This document shows positions 38,985 to 46,935 of a stretch of DNA of 61,201 nt, in pieces. A model generated the notes under the pieces. The model was not told where the DNA came from. It was given only the letters and a program-made list of their open reading frames with translations, and searched no databases. This DNA comes from a virus. Every line of letters begins with the position of its first letter. Position 1 is the stretch's first letter. The stretch is from the IMG/VR virus record IMGVR_UViG_3300042691_020681, positions 1 through 61,201 of that record. One strand, written 5' to 3'. Position numbers and translations under genes: made by a program.

Positions 38985-40529
38985 ATGGCCGGCAAGCGTA
39001 TTGCAGTGCTCACACTGTGGCGTGATAGTAGTGAGCACATTGGGCATGCGCTTGCTCAGTACGAATGGCTAGAGAACGAACTGATCCCCAAAGGGTACCG
39101 GTTCATCTACTCGTTCCTGGAGAATGATTCCACGGACATGACAGCTGGCATGCTGATGCGCTGGCTGGATGACCGCAAGGGATTCTTACTGAGTGAGAAG
39201 ACCGGCTCCCGCAAATGGGGCAGCGTCCAGTCCACTGAGCGCACCAAGTGGCTGGCACGTTATCGCAATGTATGCCTGAGTGTCCTGGACTTCTGGGCCT
39301 TTGATTACCTGTTGGTTGCCGACAGTGATGTCCACTACCGCCCGGATCTGATCGAACTGATGGTCGCGGAGCTGGAGTCGGACCCGACCATTGGCATGAT
39401 CACGCCCAATACGGTGCAGGATGTAACGGATGCCATTGGTGACACAGGGCTGCCGTCTTATTACGACAGCTGGGCACTCATCGACATGGATGGGAACCAA
39501 GGGATGACGTTCGCGGCTAATCCTTTTGTAGAGGACCATGACCGTCAGCTTTGGGAGGATGACTTCCCCATCGAGGTGAAGAGCGCCTTCGGTTCGATTG
39601 CCATGGTGCGTGGCTCAATCCTTGAGGAGCATGACATTGCATGGGATGGCGACAAGGGTTGTGAGCACTGGGCGTTCTGCCAGGGCATCCGTGATGCGGG
39701 CTATGCCGTGATGGTGGACCCCGAACTTCATGCCGAGATCAAACACAAGGAGCCCGTGGTACCCAACCCGGATGTTGTTGCGTTCCATAAGGACCGTTTG
39801 CGTCAGCACACGATCAATACGATCCATGGCGACGAGGCCTCTAAGGAATTCACCTTCACCTTTGGTATCTGCACTGGCTACGACAATGCCGAGCACCTGA
39901 TCAAGTGCGTGGACTCCATCCGCAAACAGGCCAAGGATATGGATGACTACCAGATCTTGGTCATCGGCCCAGAGCCACCGGAGGAAATCGTGGCGGAGCT
40001 GGATCACCCTGACATCGAGTTCATCGAGTTTGATGAATCAGTCCGTCCGCTGTGGATTACCAAGAAGAAAAACATCTTGGCGCAGAAGGCAGACTTCAAC
40101 AGGCTGTGCATCATGCACGACTACCTGTGGCTGACCCCTGATTGGGCTAAGAAGTTGTGGGAGTTTGAATGCTGGAATAGCTGGAATGTCCTTGCGTTCC
40201 CGCAACAACGCAGCGACGGCGGTAGGTTTTGGTACGACTGGAGTGGCTTCCGTGGCCCACGTGAGTTAGATGATCGCCAGTTCTATGACTACAAGGATTG
40301 GGATCACAATGATGAGGTGTACATCTCTGGCAATATCTTTTGCGTGCACCGTGGCCTGCTGTTAGATCACCCCTTTGATGAACGCCTGGGCCACATGCAG
40401 GAAGAAGACCTGGAGTGGACCCGCCGTGTTGCACCATATGTGCACTTCAAGTGTGCGTACAACTCCTTAGTGTGTCATCAGAAAGAACATCGCGACCAAC
40501 AGTATTTCCTAGAGGTTGATGCGAAATGA
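38985..40529 (+). CDS. double-domain glycosyltransferase (GT-A type)
   Basis: A 514-residue protein. The first domain (1-280) opens with an RIAVLTLWRDSSEHIGHAL strand and has DYLLVADSDVHYR near residues 107-119 (Asp-x-Asp metal site) and a later CEHWAFCQG. The second (about 290-514) is GT2-like: FTFGICTGYDN, NRLCIMHDY, and QEEDLEWTRRV near the end. Each domain probably transfers a sugar, so the protein may make a disaccharide on a surface or fibre glycan. It overlaps the HAD-nucleotidyltransferase gene by four bases. Confidence 0.75.
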   Translation: MAGKRIAVLTLWRDSSEHIGHALAQYEWLENELIPKGYRFIYSFLENDSTDMTAGMLMRWLDDRKGFLLSEKTGSRKWGSVQSTERTKWLARYRNVCLSVLDFWAFDYLLVADSDVHYRPDLIELMVAELESDPTIGMITPNTVQDVTDAIGDTGLPSYYDSWALIDMDGNQGMTFAANPFVEDHDRQLWEDDFPIEVKSAFGSIAMVRGSILEEHDIAWDGDKGCEHWAFCQGIRDAGYAVMVDPELHAEIKHKEPVVPNPDVVAFHKDRLRQHTINTIHGDEASKEFTFTFGICTGYDNAEHLIKCVDSIRKQAKDMDDYQILVIGPEPPEEIVAELDHPDIEFIEFDESVRPLWITKKKNILAQKADFNRLCIMHDYLWLTPDWAKKLWEFECWNSWNVLAFPQQRSDGGRFWYDWSGFRGPRELDDRQFYDYKDWDHNDEVYISGNIFCVHRGLLLDHPFDERLGHMQEEDLEWTRRVAPYVHFKCAYNSLVCHQKEHRDQQYFLEVDAK

Positions 40530-41896
40530 ATAAACTAATCTGTTTTGATCTTGATGGTGTTCTTGTCGATAGCAAGGACATTCACTTCCAGGCGCTCAAT
40601 GAAGCCCTGGCAGAGATCGACCCGAAGTATGTAATCAGCCGTGAGGAACACCTCCGCACGTATGACGGCTTACCTACCAGCGTGAAGCTGGAGATGCTGA
40701 CCAAGCACAAAGGTCTGCCGGTGGACAAGCATCAGGACGTATGGGACCTGAAGCAAAAGCTGACTACTGATTACTTCAATGAGTTTGAGATGGATACGCA
40801 GCTGATTGAGCTGTTGATCCAGATCAAGAGTGCAGGCATCAAGGTTGCAGTGGCATCCAACTGCATCCGTAAGTCAGTGCAGAATGCACTCTACTCCTTG
40901 CACCTATTCCCATTCATTGATTACTTCGTTAGTGCAGACGAGGTGTCACGCAAGAAGCCAGCCCCTGATCTGTATTGGCAGTGCATGATCCAGTGCAATG
41001 CGACACCATCGAATACGTTGGTATTCGAGGATTCCCACGTCGGCCAGCAAGCTGCGTTGGACTCTGGTGCCCATGTGATCTGCGTTAAGAATCGCCTGGA
41101 TCTGACTGCCGAAAAGATTCAGAAAGGTATTAACATCCTTACAGAAGAAGTGATTGTCAAGGCAAAGCCACACATGAATGACCTCAACGTACTGATCCCA
41201 ATGGCAGGCCGTGGGTCACGGTTTGCAGCAGCTGGCTATACGTTCCCCAAGCCGTTGATTGATGTGCGTGGCAAGCCCATGATCCAGTGGGTGGTTGAGA
41301 ATGTCGGCATCAAAGCAAACTATACGTTCATCGCCCAAGAAGAACACATCGAGAAGTACAGCCTGCCCAGCCTGCTGAACTTGATCTCCCCTGGTTCCAA
41401 TGTGGTTCCAGTTGATGGCGTAACTGAAGGTGCGGCATGCACAGCGATGTTGGCGCGTGAGCTGATCGATAACGACAAGCCCCTACTGATCCTTAACAGC
41501 GACCAGTACCTGGAGTGGGATCCGATCCACAGCCTGTACCAGCTGGAGAATACGGATGCTGATGGTGCGATCTTTACGTTCTATAGCACCCACCCGAAGT
41601 GGAGCTACGTCAAGCGTGCACCTGGCAGCAACAACATCGTTGAGGTTGCCGAGAAGAAACCCATCAGCCATGACGCTACCTGTGGTGTGTACTGGTGGCG
41701 CAAGGGCAGCGACTTTGTTAAGTATGTAGACCAAATGATTGCGGCGGATGACCGTACGCTTGGCGAGTTTTACATTTGTCCTGCATATAATTACGCCATC
41801 AAGGAAGGCAAAAAAATTTCTGCAGTCCCAGTTCGAGCTATGCACGGGCTTGGTACACCAGAAGACCTTGATGTATTCCTGAAAGAGTTTGCGTAA
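40526..41896 (+). CDS. HAD phosphatase fused to a sugar nucleotidyltransferase
   Basis: A 456-residue protein with two domains. Residues 1-205 are a HAD hydrolase: FDLDGVLVDS with Asp8 and Asp10, VASNCIRK, RKKPAPDLY and FEDSHVGQQAA. Residues 218-456 are a nucleotidyltransferase: LIPMAGRGSRFAAAGY, FPKPLIDVRGKPM, LILNSDQYLEW and HGLGTPEDLDVFL. The fusion could remove a phosphate and then build an NDP-sugar, feeding the neighbouring glycosyltransferase. Overlaps of four bases upstream and one base downstream show tight coupling. Confidence 0.85.
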   Translation: MNKLICFDLDGVLVDSKDIHFQALNEALAEIDPKYVISREEHLRTYDGLPTSVKLEMLTKHKGLPVDKHQDVWDLKQKLTTDYFNEFEMDTQLIELLIQIKSAGIKVAVASNCIRKSVQNALYSLHLFPFIDYFVSADEVSRKKPAPDLYWQCMIQCNATPSNTLVFEDSHVGQQAALDSGAHVICVKNRLDLTAEKIQKGINILTEEVIVKAKPHMNDLNVLIPMAGRGSRFAAAGYTFPKPLIDVRGKPMIQWVVENVGIKANYTFIAQEEHIEKYSLPSLLNLISPGSNVVPVDGVTEGAACTAMLARELIDNDKPLLILNSDQYLEWDPIHSLYQLENTDADGAIFTFYSTHPKWSYVKRAPGSNNIVEVAEKKPISHDATCGVYWWRKGSDFVKYVDQMIAADDRTLGEFYICPAYNYAIKEGKKISAVPVRAMHGLGTPEDLDVFLKEFA

Positions 41897-42390
41897 TGTC
41901 GTTCTTAAGTGCGATCTCCCACCGTGGCAACTTACGGGGAAGGAAGCCTGAACTAGAAAATACACCGGGGTATATCGATCAAGCTATAGATGAGTTGTAC
42001 GAGGTAGAGGTTGACATTCGGTTTGTTGAAGGATGCTTCTACCTAGGCCATGACAAGCCGGAACATTTTGTTGATCTGCATTGGATCAAGGAACGGAATG
42101 ATTATCTGATCTTCCATTGCAAGAACCTTCCTGCCTTGTACCTACTTAAGGACCAACATCACTGCTTCTGGCATGACACCGACACCTATACGCTCACCAG
42201 CAAGGGTAAGATCTGGACATATCCCAACTGTCATGCCGGCCCCGACTGCATCCTGGTGGACCTGGAGCCACCGACTGCAGAGAAGGTAAAGGAATGGAGG
42301 AGCAAGAATATTTATTCGATCTGTTCAGATTATGCAGATGTAATCTGTTCGGACTTTCCAACCAGTAAGATTGAGTTAACCCAACTTTGA
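41896..42390 (+). CDS. glycerophosphodiester-phosphodiesterase-like TIM-barrel protein
   Basis: A 164-residue protein. ISHRGNLRGR at the start, YEVEVDIRFV (Glu/Asp metal pair) and FYLGHDKPE follow the order of GDPD motifs (H-R-G, E-x-D, G-H-D). It is shorter than full enzymes (about 250 residues), so it may be a minimal barrel. It shares one base with the HAD-nucleotidyltransferase stop and belongs to the same sugar operon. Substrate unknown; a cell-envelope phosphodiester is possible. Confidence 0.65.
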   Translation: MSFLSAISHRGNLRGRKPELENTPGYIDQAIDELYEVEVDIRFVEGCFYLGHDKPEHFVDLHWIKERNDYLIFHCKNLPALYLLKDQHHCFWHDTDTYTLTSKGKIWTYPNCHAGPDCILVDLEPPTAEKVKEWRSKNIYSICSDYADVICSDFPTSKIELTQL

Positions 42391-42397
42391 TTTAGTT

Positions 42398-42598
42398 ATG
42401 GCACTGCCAGAATATGAGAATGCACTGAGCCAAGGTTACGAATTTCTCGATAACCATAATCAGTTGCTTCATAGTTTGAAGATTTCCAAACTCCATGCTG
42501 ATAATCGCACCTATACTGAGAGAACCCAAGGAATCGGAAATGGCCCTGTCGAATCAAGTGAAGGAGTCAGTGAAGCAGGCGACGGAAGCGTTGCGTGA
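42398..42598 (+). CDS. small protein, unknown
   Basis: A 66-residue frame (ATG 42398). The first 45 residues look protein-like (LPEYENALSQGYEFLDNHNQL); the last 20 overlap the next gene in another frame. No ribosome site is strong, and it could be a shadow. Low confidence. Confidence 0.4.
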   Translation: MALPEYENALSQGYEFLDNHNQLLHSLKISKLHADNRTYTERTQGIGNGPVESSEGVSEAGDGSVA

Positions 42599-42740
42599 TG
42601 CACTGGCATTTGCAGCTAGGGCCGAACATCCCATTACGATCAATATGATTGCAGAGATGTTAACCAGGCTTGAATCCCTGGAACACATGGATGAAATCAT
42701 GGAGCGCTTTGGTGGCCAAGCAGTCCGAAAGGAAGTTTAG
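42540..42740 (+). CDS. small helical protein
   Basis: A 66-residue protein (ATG 42540, AAGGAATCGG upstream). It is an Ala-rich helical protein with a KQATEALRDALAFAAR segment and an amphipathic end. No family recognised. Overlaps with both neighbours suggest compact expression. Confidence 0.6.
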   Translation: MALSNQVKESVKQATEALRDALAFAARAEHPITINMIAEMLTRLESLEHMDEIMERFGGQAVRKEV

Positions 42741-42894
42741 GATTCCGACCGAACAAGAACGGTTAGAAGAATACTTCTGGCAACTAGAGCGACTGATTCC
42801 TAATCCACCCAAGGATTGGGCTAAGTCTGCTCGTCCATGTAAGTGGGCTAAAATATTAGAAGAAAAGAAAAATAATCCTGATGGCCCAGGATGA
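42712..42894 (+). CDS. small basic protein, unknown
   Basis: A 60-residue protein starting at GTG 42712 (GGAG eight bases upstream). Rich in Lys, Glu, Arg and Trp, with an EQERLEEYFWQLERLI helix. It overlaps the preceding gene by 29 bases and the next by 14. No family recognised. Confidence 0.5.
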   Translation: MAKQSERKFRIPTEQERLEEYFWQLERLIPNPPKDWAKSARPCKWAKILEEKKNNPDGPG

Positions 42895-43165
42895 TAGCAA
42901 GTACACCAAACCAGAGTTACGCGAGAACATTAAAGATCGCGTGATGGCTGGCTCCAAAGGTGGTAAGCCTGGGCAGTGGTCTGCACGCAAGGCACAACTT
43001 GTGGCGCAGGAATACGAGAAAGAGGGAGGGGGATATAGGGGAGGTAAGGGAGAAAAGCAAAAGTCCCTGGAGAAGTGGGGTAAAGAGAAGTGGATGACGA
43101 AGGATGAATATGAAAAGCGTAGTAAAGCTAAAGCTGCTGCCAAGAAATATAAGGACTCTAAGTAA
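42881..43165 (+). CDS. small basic phage protein, first half of a split pair
   Basis: A 94-residue basic protein. GGKPGQWSARKAQLVAQEYEK and KSLEKWGKEKW are typical of a conserved phage DUF. The usual single protein continues with a segment that here is a separate gene at 43165. The stop overlaps that gene's ATG by one base. It may bind nucleic acid. Confidence 0.65.
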   Translation: MAQDDSKYTKPELRENIKDRVMAGSKGGKPGQWSARKAQLVAQEYEKEGGGYRGGKGEKQKSLEKWGKEKWMTKDEYEKRSKAKAAAKKYKDSK

Positions 43166-43371
43166 TGGCAGACAAAGCAATACAGAAGGGATATACCAAA
43201 CGGTACCTACCAGAGAGCGCCTGGGCCTCACTGTCTAAAGAGGAACGTCAGGAGACGGACCAAAAGAAACGCGCTGCCAGTCGCGAAGGTAAACAGTTTG
43301 TTGCGAACACAGATGCTGCCAAGAAAGCAGGCAGGGCAGCCCGTGCAGCCAAACGTTATAAGGATAGGTAA
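43165..43371 (+). CDS. small basic phage protein, second half of a split pair
   Basis: A 68-residue basic protein. YTKRYLPESAWASLSKEER and KQFVANTDAAKK match the C-terminal half of the same conserved phage DUF as the gene at 42881. Separate translation of the two halves is suggested by the TAATG overlap. Confidence 0.65.
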   Translation: MADKAIQKGYTKRYLPESAWASLSKEERQETDQKKRAASREGKQFVANTDAAKKAGRAARAAKRYKDR

Positions 43372-43378
43372 TCAAACT

Positions 43379-43384
43379 TATAAT
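43379..43384 (+). promoter_or_regulatory. TATAAT -10-like element
   Basis: A perfect TATAAT lies 23 bases before ATG 43407, with the same spacing as the boxes at 4509 and 25133. Confidence 0.45.
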
Positions 43385-43406
43385 CAAGGTTGATACCTAC
43401 ACGGTC

Positions 43407-43568
43407 ATGGCCCCAGAAAAAAAGTTTGTTCCCGGCAAGGGGATGGTTCCAGCTGGCAAGGCAGCCGGTGCCAAAAAGGAAGCAGTGCCACCAAAGAAAG
43501 CAGCAGCGGGTGCAAAACCCCCTGCCAAGGCACCTGCCAAAAAGCCTGTGCCTCCCAAGAAGAAGTGA
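43407..43568 (+). CDS. histone-H1-like Lys/Ala/Pro-rich protein
   Basis: A 53-residue protein almost wholly composed of Lys, Ala, Pro, Val and Gly, with a KKAAAGAKPPAKAPAKK core and a C-terminal VPPKKK. This composition is that of histone H1/Hc1-like tails that bind DNA. It may condense phage DNA or compete for nucleic acids. Its message has its own TATAAT box. Confidence 0.65.
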   Translation: MAPEKKFVPGKGMVPAGKAAGAKKEAVPPKKAAAGAKPPAKAPAKKPVPPKKK

Positions 43569-43637
43569 TTGATAGAATGTGATTGATAGAGGCCGGGTCA
43601 CTGCTTGCACACCCGGTCCATCAACTTCTAATTTGTT

Positions 43638-43658
43638 CCTAATTTGAAGTAAATTAGG
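43638..43658 (+). promoter_or_regulatory. 8-bp stem-loop upstream of gene at 43677
   Basis: CCTAATTT and AAATTAGG pair around GAAGT, 18 bases before ATG 43677. The gap also holds CCGGGT/ACCCGG (43593-43616) and a repeat of GTGATTGATAGA (43565-43576, 43579-43590). Confidence 0.5.
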
Positions 43659-43676
43659 AGTTCATTAGGACTTGCG

Positions 43677-44351
43677 ATGACAACCCTCGTTGCCAACGTA
43701 CCACCGGTCAAGGTGTGGGTGAGGCGTGAGTACCTGCGTGACCTGCGTGATGGCCATGGTGAGTACACCCCTGGCTACTGGGTGACGTGTAAATCATTGA
43801 CGGGTCGCGCCCTGTACTTCGAGACATACCTGACGGAGTACGGCGCACTGTATGACAAGCTGCCGATCAGTGCGTTCCTGGCATGGGATCCCAACTATCC
43901 GGAAAAACCAGAAAGTCCAACCCCAGACCTGGAGTTAACTGATCTGCAGTTCTGGAATGGATTTGATCACGGGCTTACGGTCATTGAAAAAAACTTGATC
44001 TTCAATATGGAATTTCAAGTCATGACACGTAGTGCCGGTGTAATGAAAGGCACATACTTATTTACGATTGACAATTATCATCCGCATAGAAACGAACCCG
44101 ACTTTTACTTTGCGGAGTTTCCTGATGAGCACAAATCCCATAACATTGTGGCTCTGGACAACGGTCAAATTGGTGCTTATCCCAATAACCGTTGCCGCAT
44201 GTGCGATCCATCACTGACCAATCACAACCTCAAGACCCCAGACTTCAAGGTATCCACCCGTTACTTTGATGTGGAACATGCACCCAAATGGGGTCGTCTT
44301 GGAGAACAGGATGATTACTTTTGGAAAACTCCAAATGAGACGGTAGAATAA
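43677..44351 (+). CDS. unknown cyanophage-type protein
   Basis: A 224-residue protein with no membrane segment. It has a beta-rich N-terminal half (VWVRREYLRDLRDG, YWVTCKSLTGRALYFETYL), an FWNGFDHGL centre, an AGVMKGTYLFTIDNYH strand, and a CRMCDPSL loop. I do not recognise a family. It precedes a structured RNA and a tRNA. Confidence 0.55.
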   Translation: MTTLVANVPPVKVWVRREYLRDLRDGHGEYTPGYWVTCKSLTGRALYFETYLTEYGALYDKLPISAFLAWDPNYPEKPESPTPDLELTDLQFWNGFDHGLTVIEKNLIFNMEFQVMTRSAGVMKGTYLFTIDNYHPHRNEPDFYFAEFPDEHKSHNIVALDNGQIGAYPNNRCRMCDPSLTNHNLKTPDFKVSTRYFDVEHAPKWGRLGEQDDYFWKTPNETVE

Positions 44352-44374
44352 CAAAGTTCCCCCTCTCTTTCCGA

Positions 44375-44423
44375 TGGGGCAGCCGGGGTACTCGCTAGGC
44401 AGATAGCCTAGAAGGAGGCCCCA
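44375..44423 (+). ncRNA. two-stem structured RNA element before tRNA-Pro
   Basis: An outer stem pairs TGGGGC (44375-44380) with GCCCCA (44418-44423). Inside it, CTAGGC (44395-44400) pairs with GCCTAG (44406-44411) around AGATA. The element lies three bases before the tRNA and includes an AAGGAGG sequence with no start codon behind it. It may be a tRNA leader, a processing signal, or an uncharacterised ncRNA. Confidence 0.45.
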
Positions 44424-44426
44424 CCT

Positions 44427-44500
44427 CGGGGATTAGCGCAGTTTGGTAGCGCATCTGCTTTGGGAGCAGAGGGCCGCAGGTTCAAATCCTGCATCTCCGA
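44427..44500 (+). tRNA. tRNA-Pro (anticodon UGG)
   Basis: A full cloverleaf: acceptor CGGGGAT pairs with ATCTCCG (one wobble), D stem GCGC/GCGC, anticodon stem TCTGC/GCAGA with loop TTTGGGA (anticodon TGG), and T stem GCAGG/CCTGC with loop TTCAAAT. Position 44500 is the discriminator A. CCA is not encoded. It would read CCA and wobble CCN Pro codons. Confidence 0.95.
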
Positions 44501-44549
44501 TTATCAGTAATCTCAATAAATCACGTTTATCAATAATCCTGATAAATTA
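44501..44549. repeat. two imperfect 23-bp repeats after tRNA
   Basis: TTATCAGTAATCTC... (44501-44523) and TTATCAATAATCCTG... (44527-44549) match at about three quarters of positions. AT-rich gap between the tRNA and the HNH gene; may be protein-binding sites or chance. Confidence 0.3.
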
Positions 44550-44575
44550 TATGTACGCGTGCACAAAAACTATAC

Positions 44576-44836
44576 GTGGCTTGGGCTGATGCCAAAAAAC
44601 GTATCGATAAGAATCGACAAAAGCTTCTGGAGTACAAGAAGACTTTGCAGTGCCAGAAGTGTGGGTTGGATGATCACCGCGTCCTTGAGTTCCACCACGT
44701 AGGTGATAAAGATAACAACATCTCAAGTATGGTGAACCACGGCTATGCCTGGAGCAGAGTAGAGCAGGAGATTGAGAAGTGCATCCCGCTCTGCTGCAAC
44801 TGCCACCGCCTCACCCATTACGAAGAGTCGCCTTAA
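44576..44836 (+). CDS. HNH endonuclease-like protein
   Basis: An 86-residue protein (GTG 44576). CQKCGLDDHRVLEFHHVGDK and CIPLCCNCHRLTHYEE give the H-H and C-x-x-C/C-x-N-C-H zinc positions of a short HNH. No clear ribosome site precedes it. The location next to a tRNA is typical of mobile nucleases. It is convergent with the ferritin-like gene. Confidence 0.7.
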   Translation: MAWADAKKRIDKNRQKLLEYKKTLQCQKCGLDDHRVLEFHHVGDKDNNISSMVNHGYAWSRVEQEIEKCIPLCCNCHRLTHYEESP

Positions 44837-45362
44837 CAAACCATGCTGCCTTGAAGGCCTGGCCACACAGCTCAGCCATGTAGTTCTGGATGTCAATGGC
44901 ACCGATCTTGGCAGCAATGGGCTCCAGTTTTTTGGTCTTCATGCCCAGCTCCTCCAGGTTTTTGTAGTACGTGGCGAGCTGATCGGTTCCCTTGTAGCTG
45001 GTAACGTGTTGGATACCAGGGCCAGCATCTGCCAGCCCCCTGGCGCACATGGGCATCAGGTAGTCCATGCTGCGGATAAACTCAGCCAACGTATCGAATT
45101 GAGTCTGATGCGCTTCGTACTGGTCTCCAAGGAAGCCGTGCACTCCGAGAAAGTTCGATCCCTCGTAGTTCAGGTGAATCAGATGGGCTTGTGTCTGAAG
45201 TTCCTTCAGGTAGGAGCAAAGGGAGATGCACTGCTGGATAAAAGCCCCAACATCACCATTCTTTGATTTACCAGGGGCTTTGGGTTTGTCCTGTGGTTGA
45301 GGAGCCGCTTGAGGTGCAGGGGCTTGAGCTTGCTGGGGCTGACCAGGACCGGGAGTATACAT
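44811..45362 (-). CDS. ferritin/Dps-like DUF protein
   Basis: A 183-residue protein with a Pro/Gln/Ala-rich N-terminal 35 residues. Residues 45-175 follow a Dps-like four-helix pattern: CSYLKELQTQAHLIHLNYEG, LGVHGFLGDQYEAHQTQFD, and LAEFIRSMDYLMPMC. The His/Asp/Glu spacing resembles the ferroxidase-type helices. It may be a miniferritin-like virion or DNA-protecting protein; the family is known only as a DUF in cyanophages. The start CAT is at 45360-45362. Confidence 0.6.
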   Translation of the reverse strand: MYTPGPGQPQQAQAPAPQAAPQPQDKPKAPGKSKNGDVGAFIQQCISLCSYLKELQTQAHLIHLNYEGSNFLGVHGFLGDQYEAHQTQFDTLAEFIRSMDYLMPMCARGLADAGPGIQHVTSYKGTDQLATYYKNLEELGMKTKKLEPIAAKIGAIDIQNYMAELCGQAFKAAWFVKATLRNG

Positions 45363-45388
45363 AACGTTAAATCGGTAGTTTTAGTTTA

Positions 45389-46711
45389 TCAGCGGCTAAC
45401 TTCTTCCCAGTCCATGGTGGCCAGGATGTCAGCACCTGCATCTTCACTGGCGGCAGTTAAGGTCAGCTCGTAAGGAGTACTGGTGAAACTATCCCGCTCC
45501 AGCTGAAACTTAAACAATGCTTCTTTAAGGATATCAATCACGGCAGCACCTTGGTTAGAACCATTGGTAAAGCCACTGGCAATACCACGGGCACCAGTAT
45601 CAGAGAAGCTAGTACCAGTGATGTTGTATTCAACAGCTGAGTCATCACCGCCAGATACCCAGGTACCACCTGTGGTTGTACCACCGGCAACAACCTTCCA
45701 GTTATAGGAAGCGTTGTTAGTAATACCCATGATGGATAGGGCAGTCAGAATAACAACAGCATCAAGGAAGGCCGACTTTAAACGAATAGAAATAACTGGA
45801 TAGAACGTAGATGCGTTTGTTAAATCGTAAGGAGTAGCAACAGGTGTGCCAACAGTAGATTGTGCCCCACGTAATTCGTAGCCACCCTCTGAGATAACGG
45901 TAGAACACACTTGTTTCATGGTGCTACTACTTGCAGTAGTACCAAGGTTTTCAATCTCATAACGCACAGGCAGTGATGCCGTGGTCATGTAGGTAGAAGA
46001 AATGAGGTTGGCATGGTGGAATGAATGGCAGTGCACCAGCTGACCATTCAATACAAAACCAGTACGTACGGTACCAAGGCCCAGCCATTCAACATCCATC
46101 CAATGGATTTGTGCTTTGGTGATATCTAATGTGAAACCAGATGGCCCATTGCCATCTAGTTTGTCAACATTCCAGTCCGCTTGTGCTACACGTGTTTCAG
46201 CAACGGTACCAGAAACAGAGTTACGTTCTACAAAGGTAGGCGAGCTGGTGCCACTAACCTCAACATAGATACCATTAGCAGTACCAAAGTATCCTGCACG
46301 CTGCCTGAGATTTGCTTTGCCAGATGCCATGACAAAGGTATTCATAACCTGCAGGGATTTCCCTGGCTGATATGGACAGACTTTTTTTGTTTCGCGATAA
46401 ACCTTTGCACCAGATACAGTGGTGACATTGAGGTTCATCAAGCCTTCGCCACTACTGAATACATAGGTACCACCAGTACCAGTGGAGGTTGCCCACTGTC
46501 CATTGTCGCGATAACGATGGCTCGAATCGAATAAGGTCAGCGGACTTGATGTACGAAGCCGACCAAAAGCATCACCAGCTACACCAGCAGCTTGCATATA
46601 AACAACATCACCTGAGGCGGTTGTTACCTCAAGGGGTTGTCCACTGCAGGTCTGAACTTTAATAACTTCGTATAAGTTACTGGGTTTATTCGGATCGCGA
46701 TATAAGGGCAT
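45389..46711 (-). CDS. large conserved virion protein
   Basis: A 440-residue protein. It has motifs such as AFGRLRTSSPLTLFDSSHRY, YQPGKSLQVMNTFVM, NLRQRAGYFGTANG and LPVRYEIENLG, which recur in cyanophage structural proteins. It is Gly/Ser/Thr-rich and beta-like, with no membrane helix. Location in a mixed minus-strand region suggests a late virion component such as a fibre or tail-associated protein. Confidence 0.7.
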   Translation of the reverse strand: MPLYRDPNKPSNLYEVIKVQTCSGQPLEVTTASGDVVYMQAAGVAGDAFGRLRTSSPLTLFDSSHRYRDNGQWATSTGTGGTYVFSSGEGLMNLNVTTVSGAKVYRETKKVCPYQPGKSLQVMNTFVMASGKANLRQRAGYFGTANGIYVEVSGTSSPTFVERNSVSGTVAETRVAQADWNVDKLDGNGPSGFTLDITKAQIHWMDVEWLGLGTVRTGFVLNGQLVHCHSFHHANLISSTYMTTASLPVRYEIENLGTTASSSTMKQVCSTVISEGGYELRGAQSTVGTPVATPYDLTNASTFYPVISIRLKSAFLDAVVILTALSIMGITNNASYNWKVVAGGTTTGGTWVSGGDDSAVEYNITGTSFSDTGARGIASGFTNGSNQGAAVIDILKEALFKFQLERDSFTSTPYELTLTAASEDAGADILATMDWEEVSR

Positions 46712-46728
46712 GAGCTGTATTCATATCT

Positions 46729-46935
46729 TTATTTATTATCCCACCCAGCAATTAAGTGACCGTAGTCCCGTGGTTCTGTAACGGGTACATCTGTTGTATG
46801 GCAGCAACCACAGGTTCCAAGGTGATAGGTAGCGTAGTGGGATGCGGGAGCTACAACATCTGCTTGGTACCAGGCACCCCAACGCGTACCACAGTCATCA
46901 CAGATCCAGGTCGGATACTTGGTTTTAGTTTTCAT
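46729..46935 (-). CDS. small zinc-ribbon protein
   Basis: A 68-residue protein with CDDC near residue 12 and CGCC near residue 42 (C-x-x-C ... C-x-C-C), typical of a compact zinc ribbon. It may bind nucleic acid or act as a transcription accessory. It ends 18 bases before the structural gene at 46711. Confidence 0.65.
   Translation of the reverse strand: MKTKTKYPTWICDDCGTRWGAWYQADVVAPASHYATYHLGTCGCCHTTDVPVTEPRDYGHLIAGWDNK

Noticed and set aside
44375-44423. HDV-like self-cleaving ribozyme near the tRNA
   Set aside because: The order of stems does not allow the nested pseudoknot of HDV-type ribozymes, and the element lies upstream, not downstream, of the tRNA.
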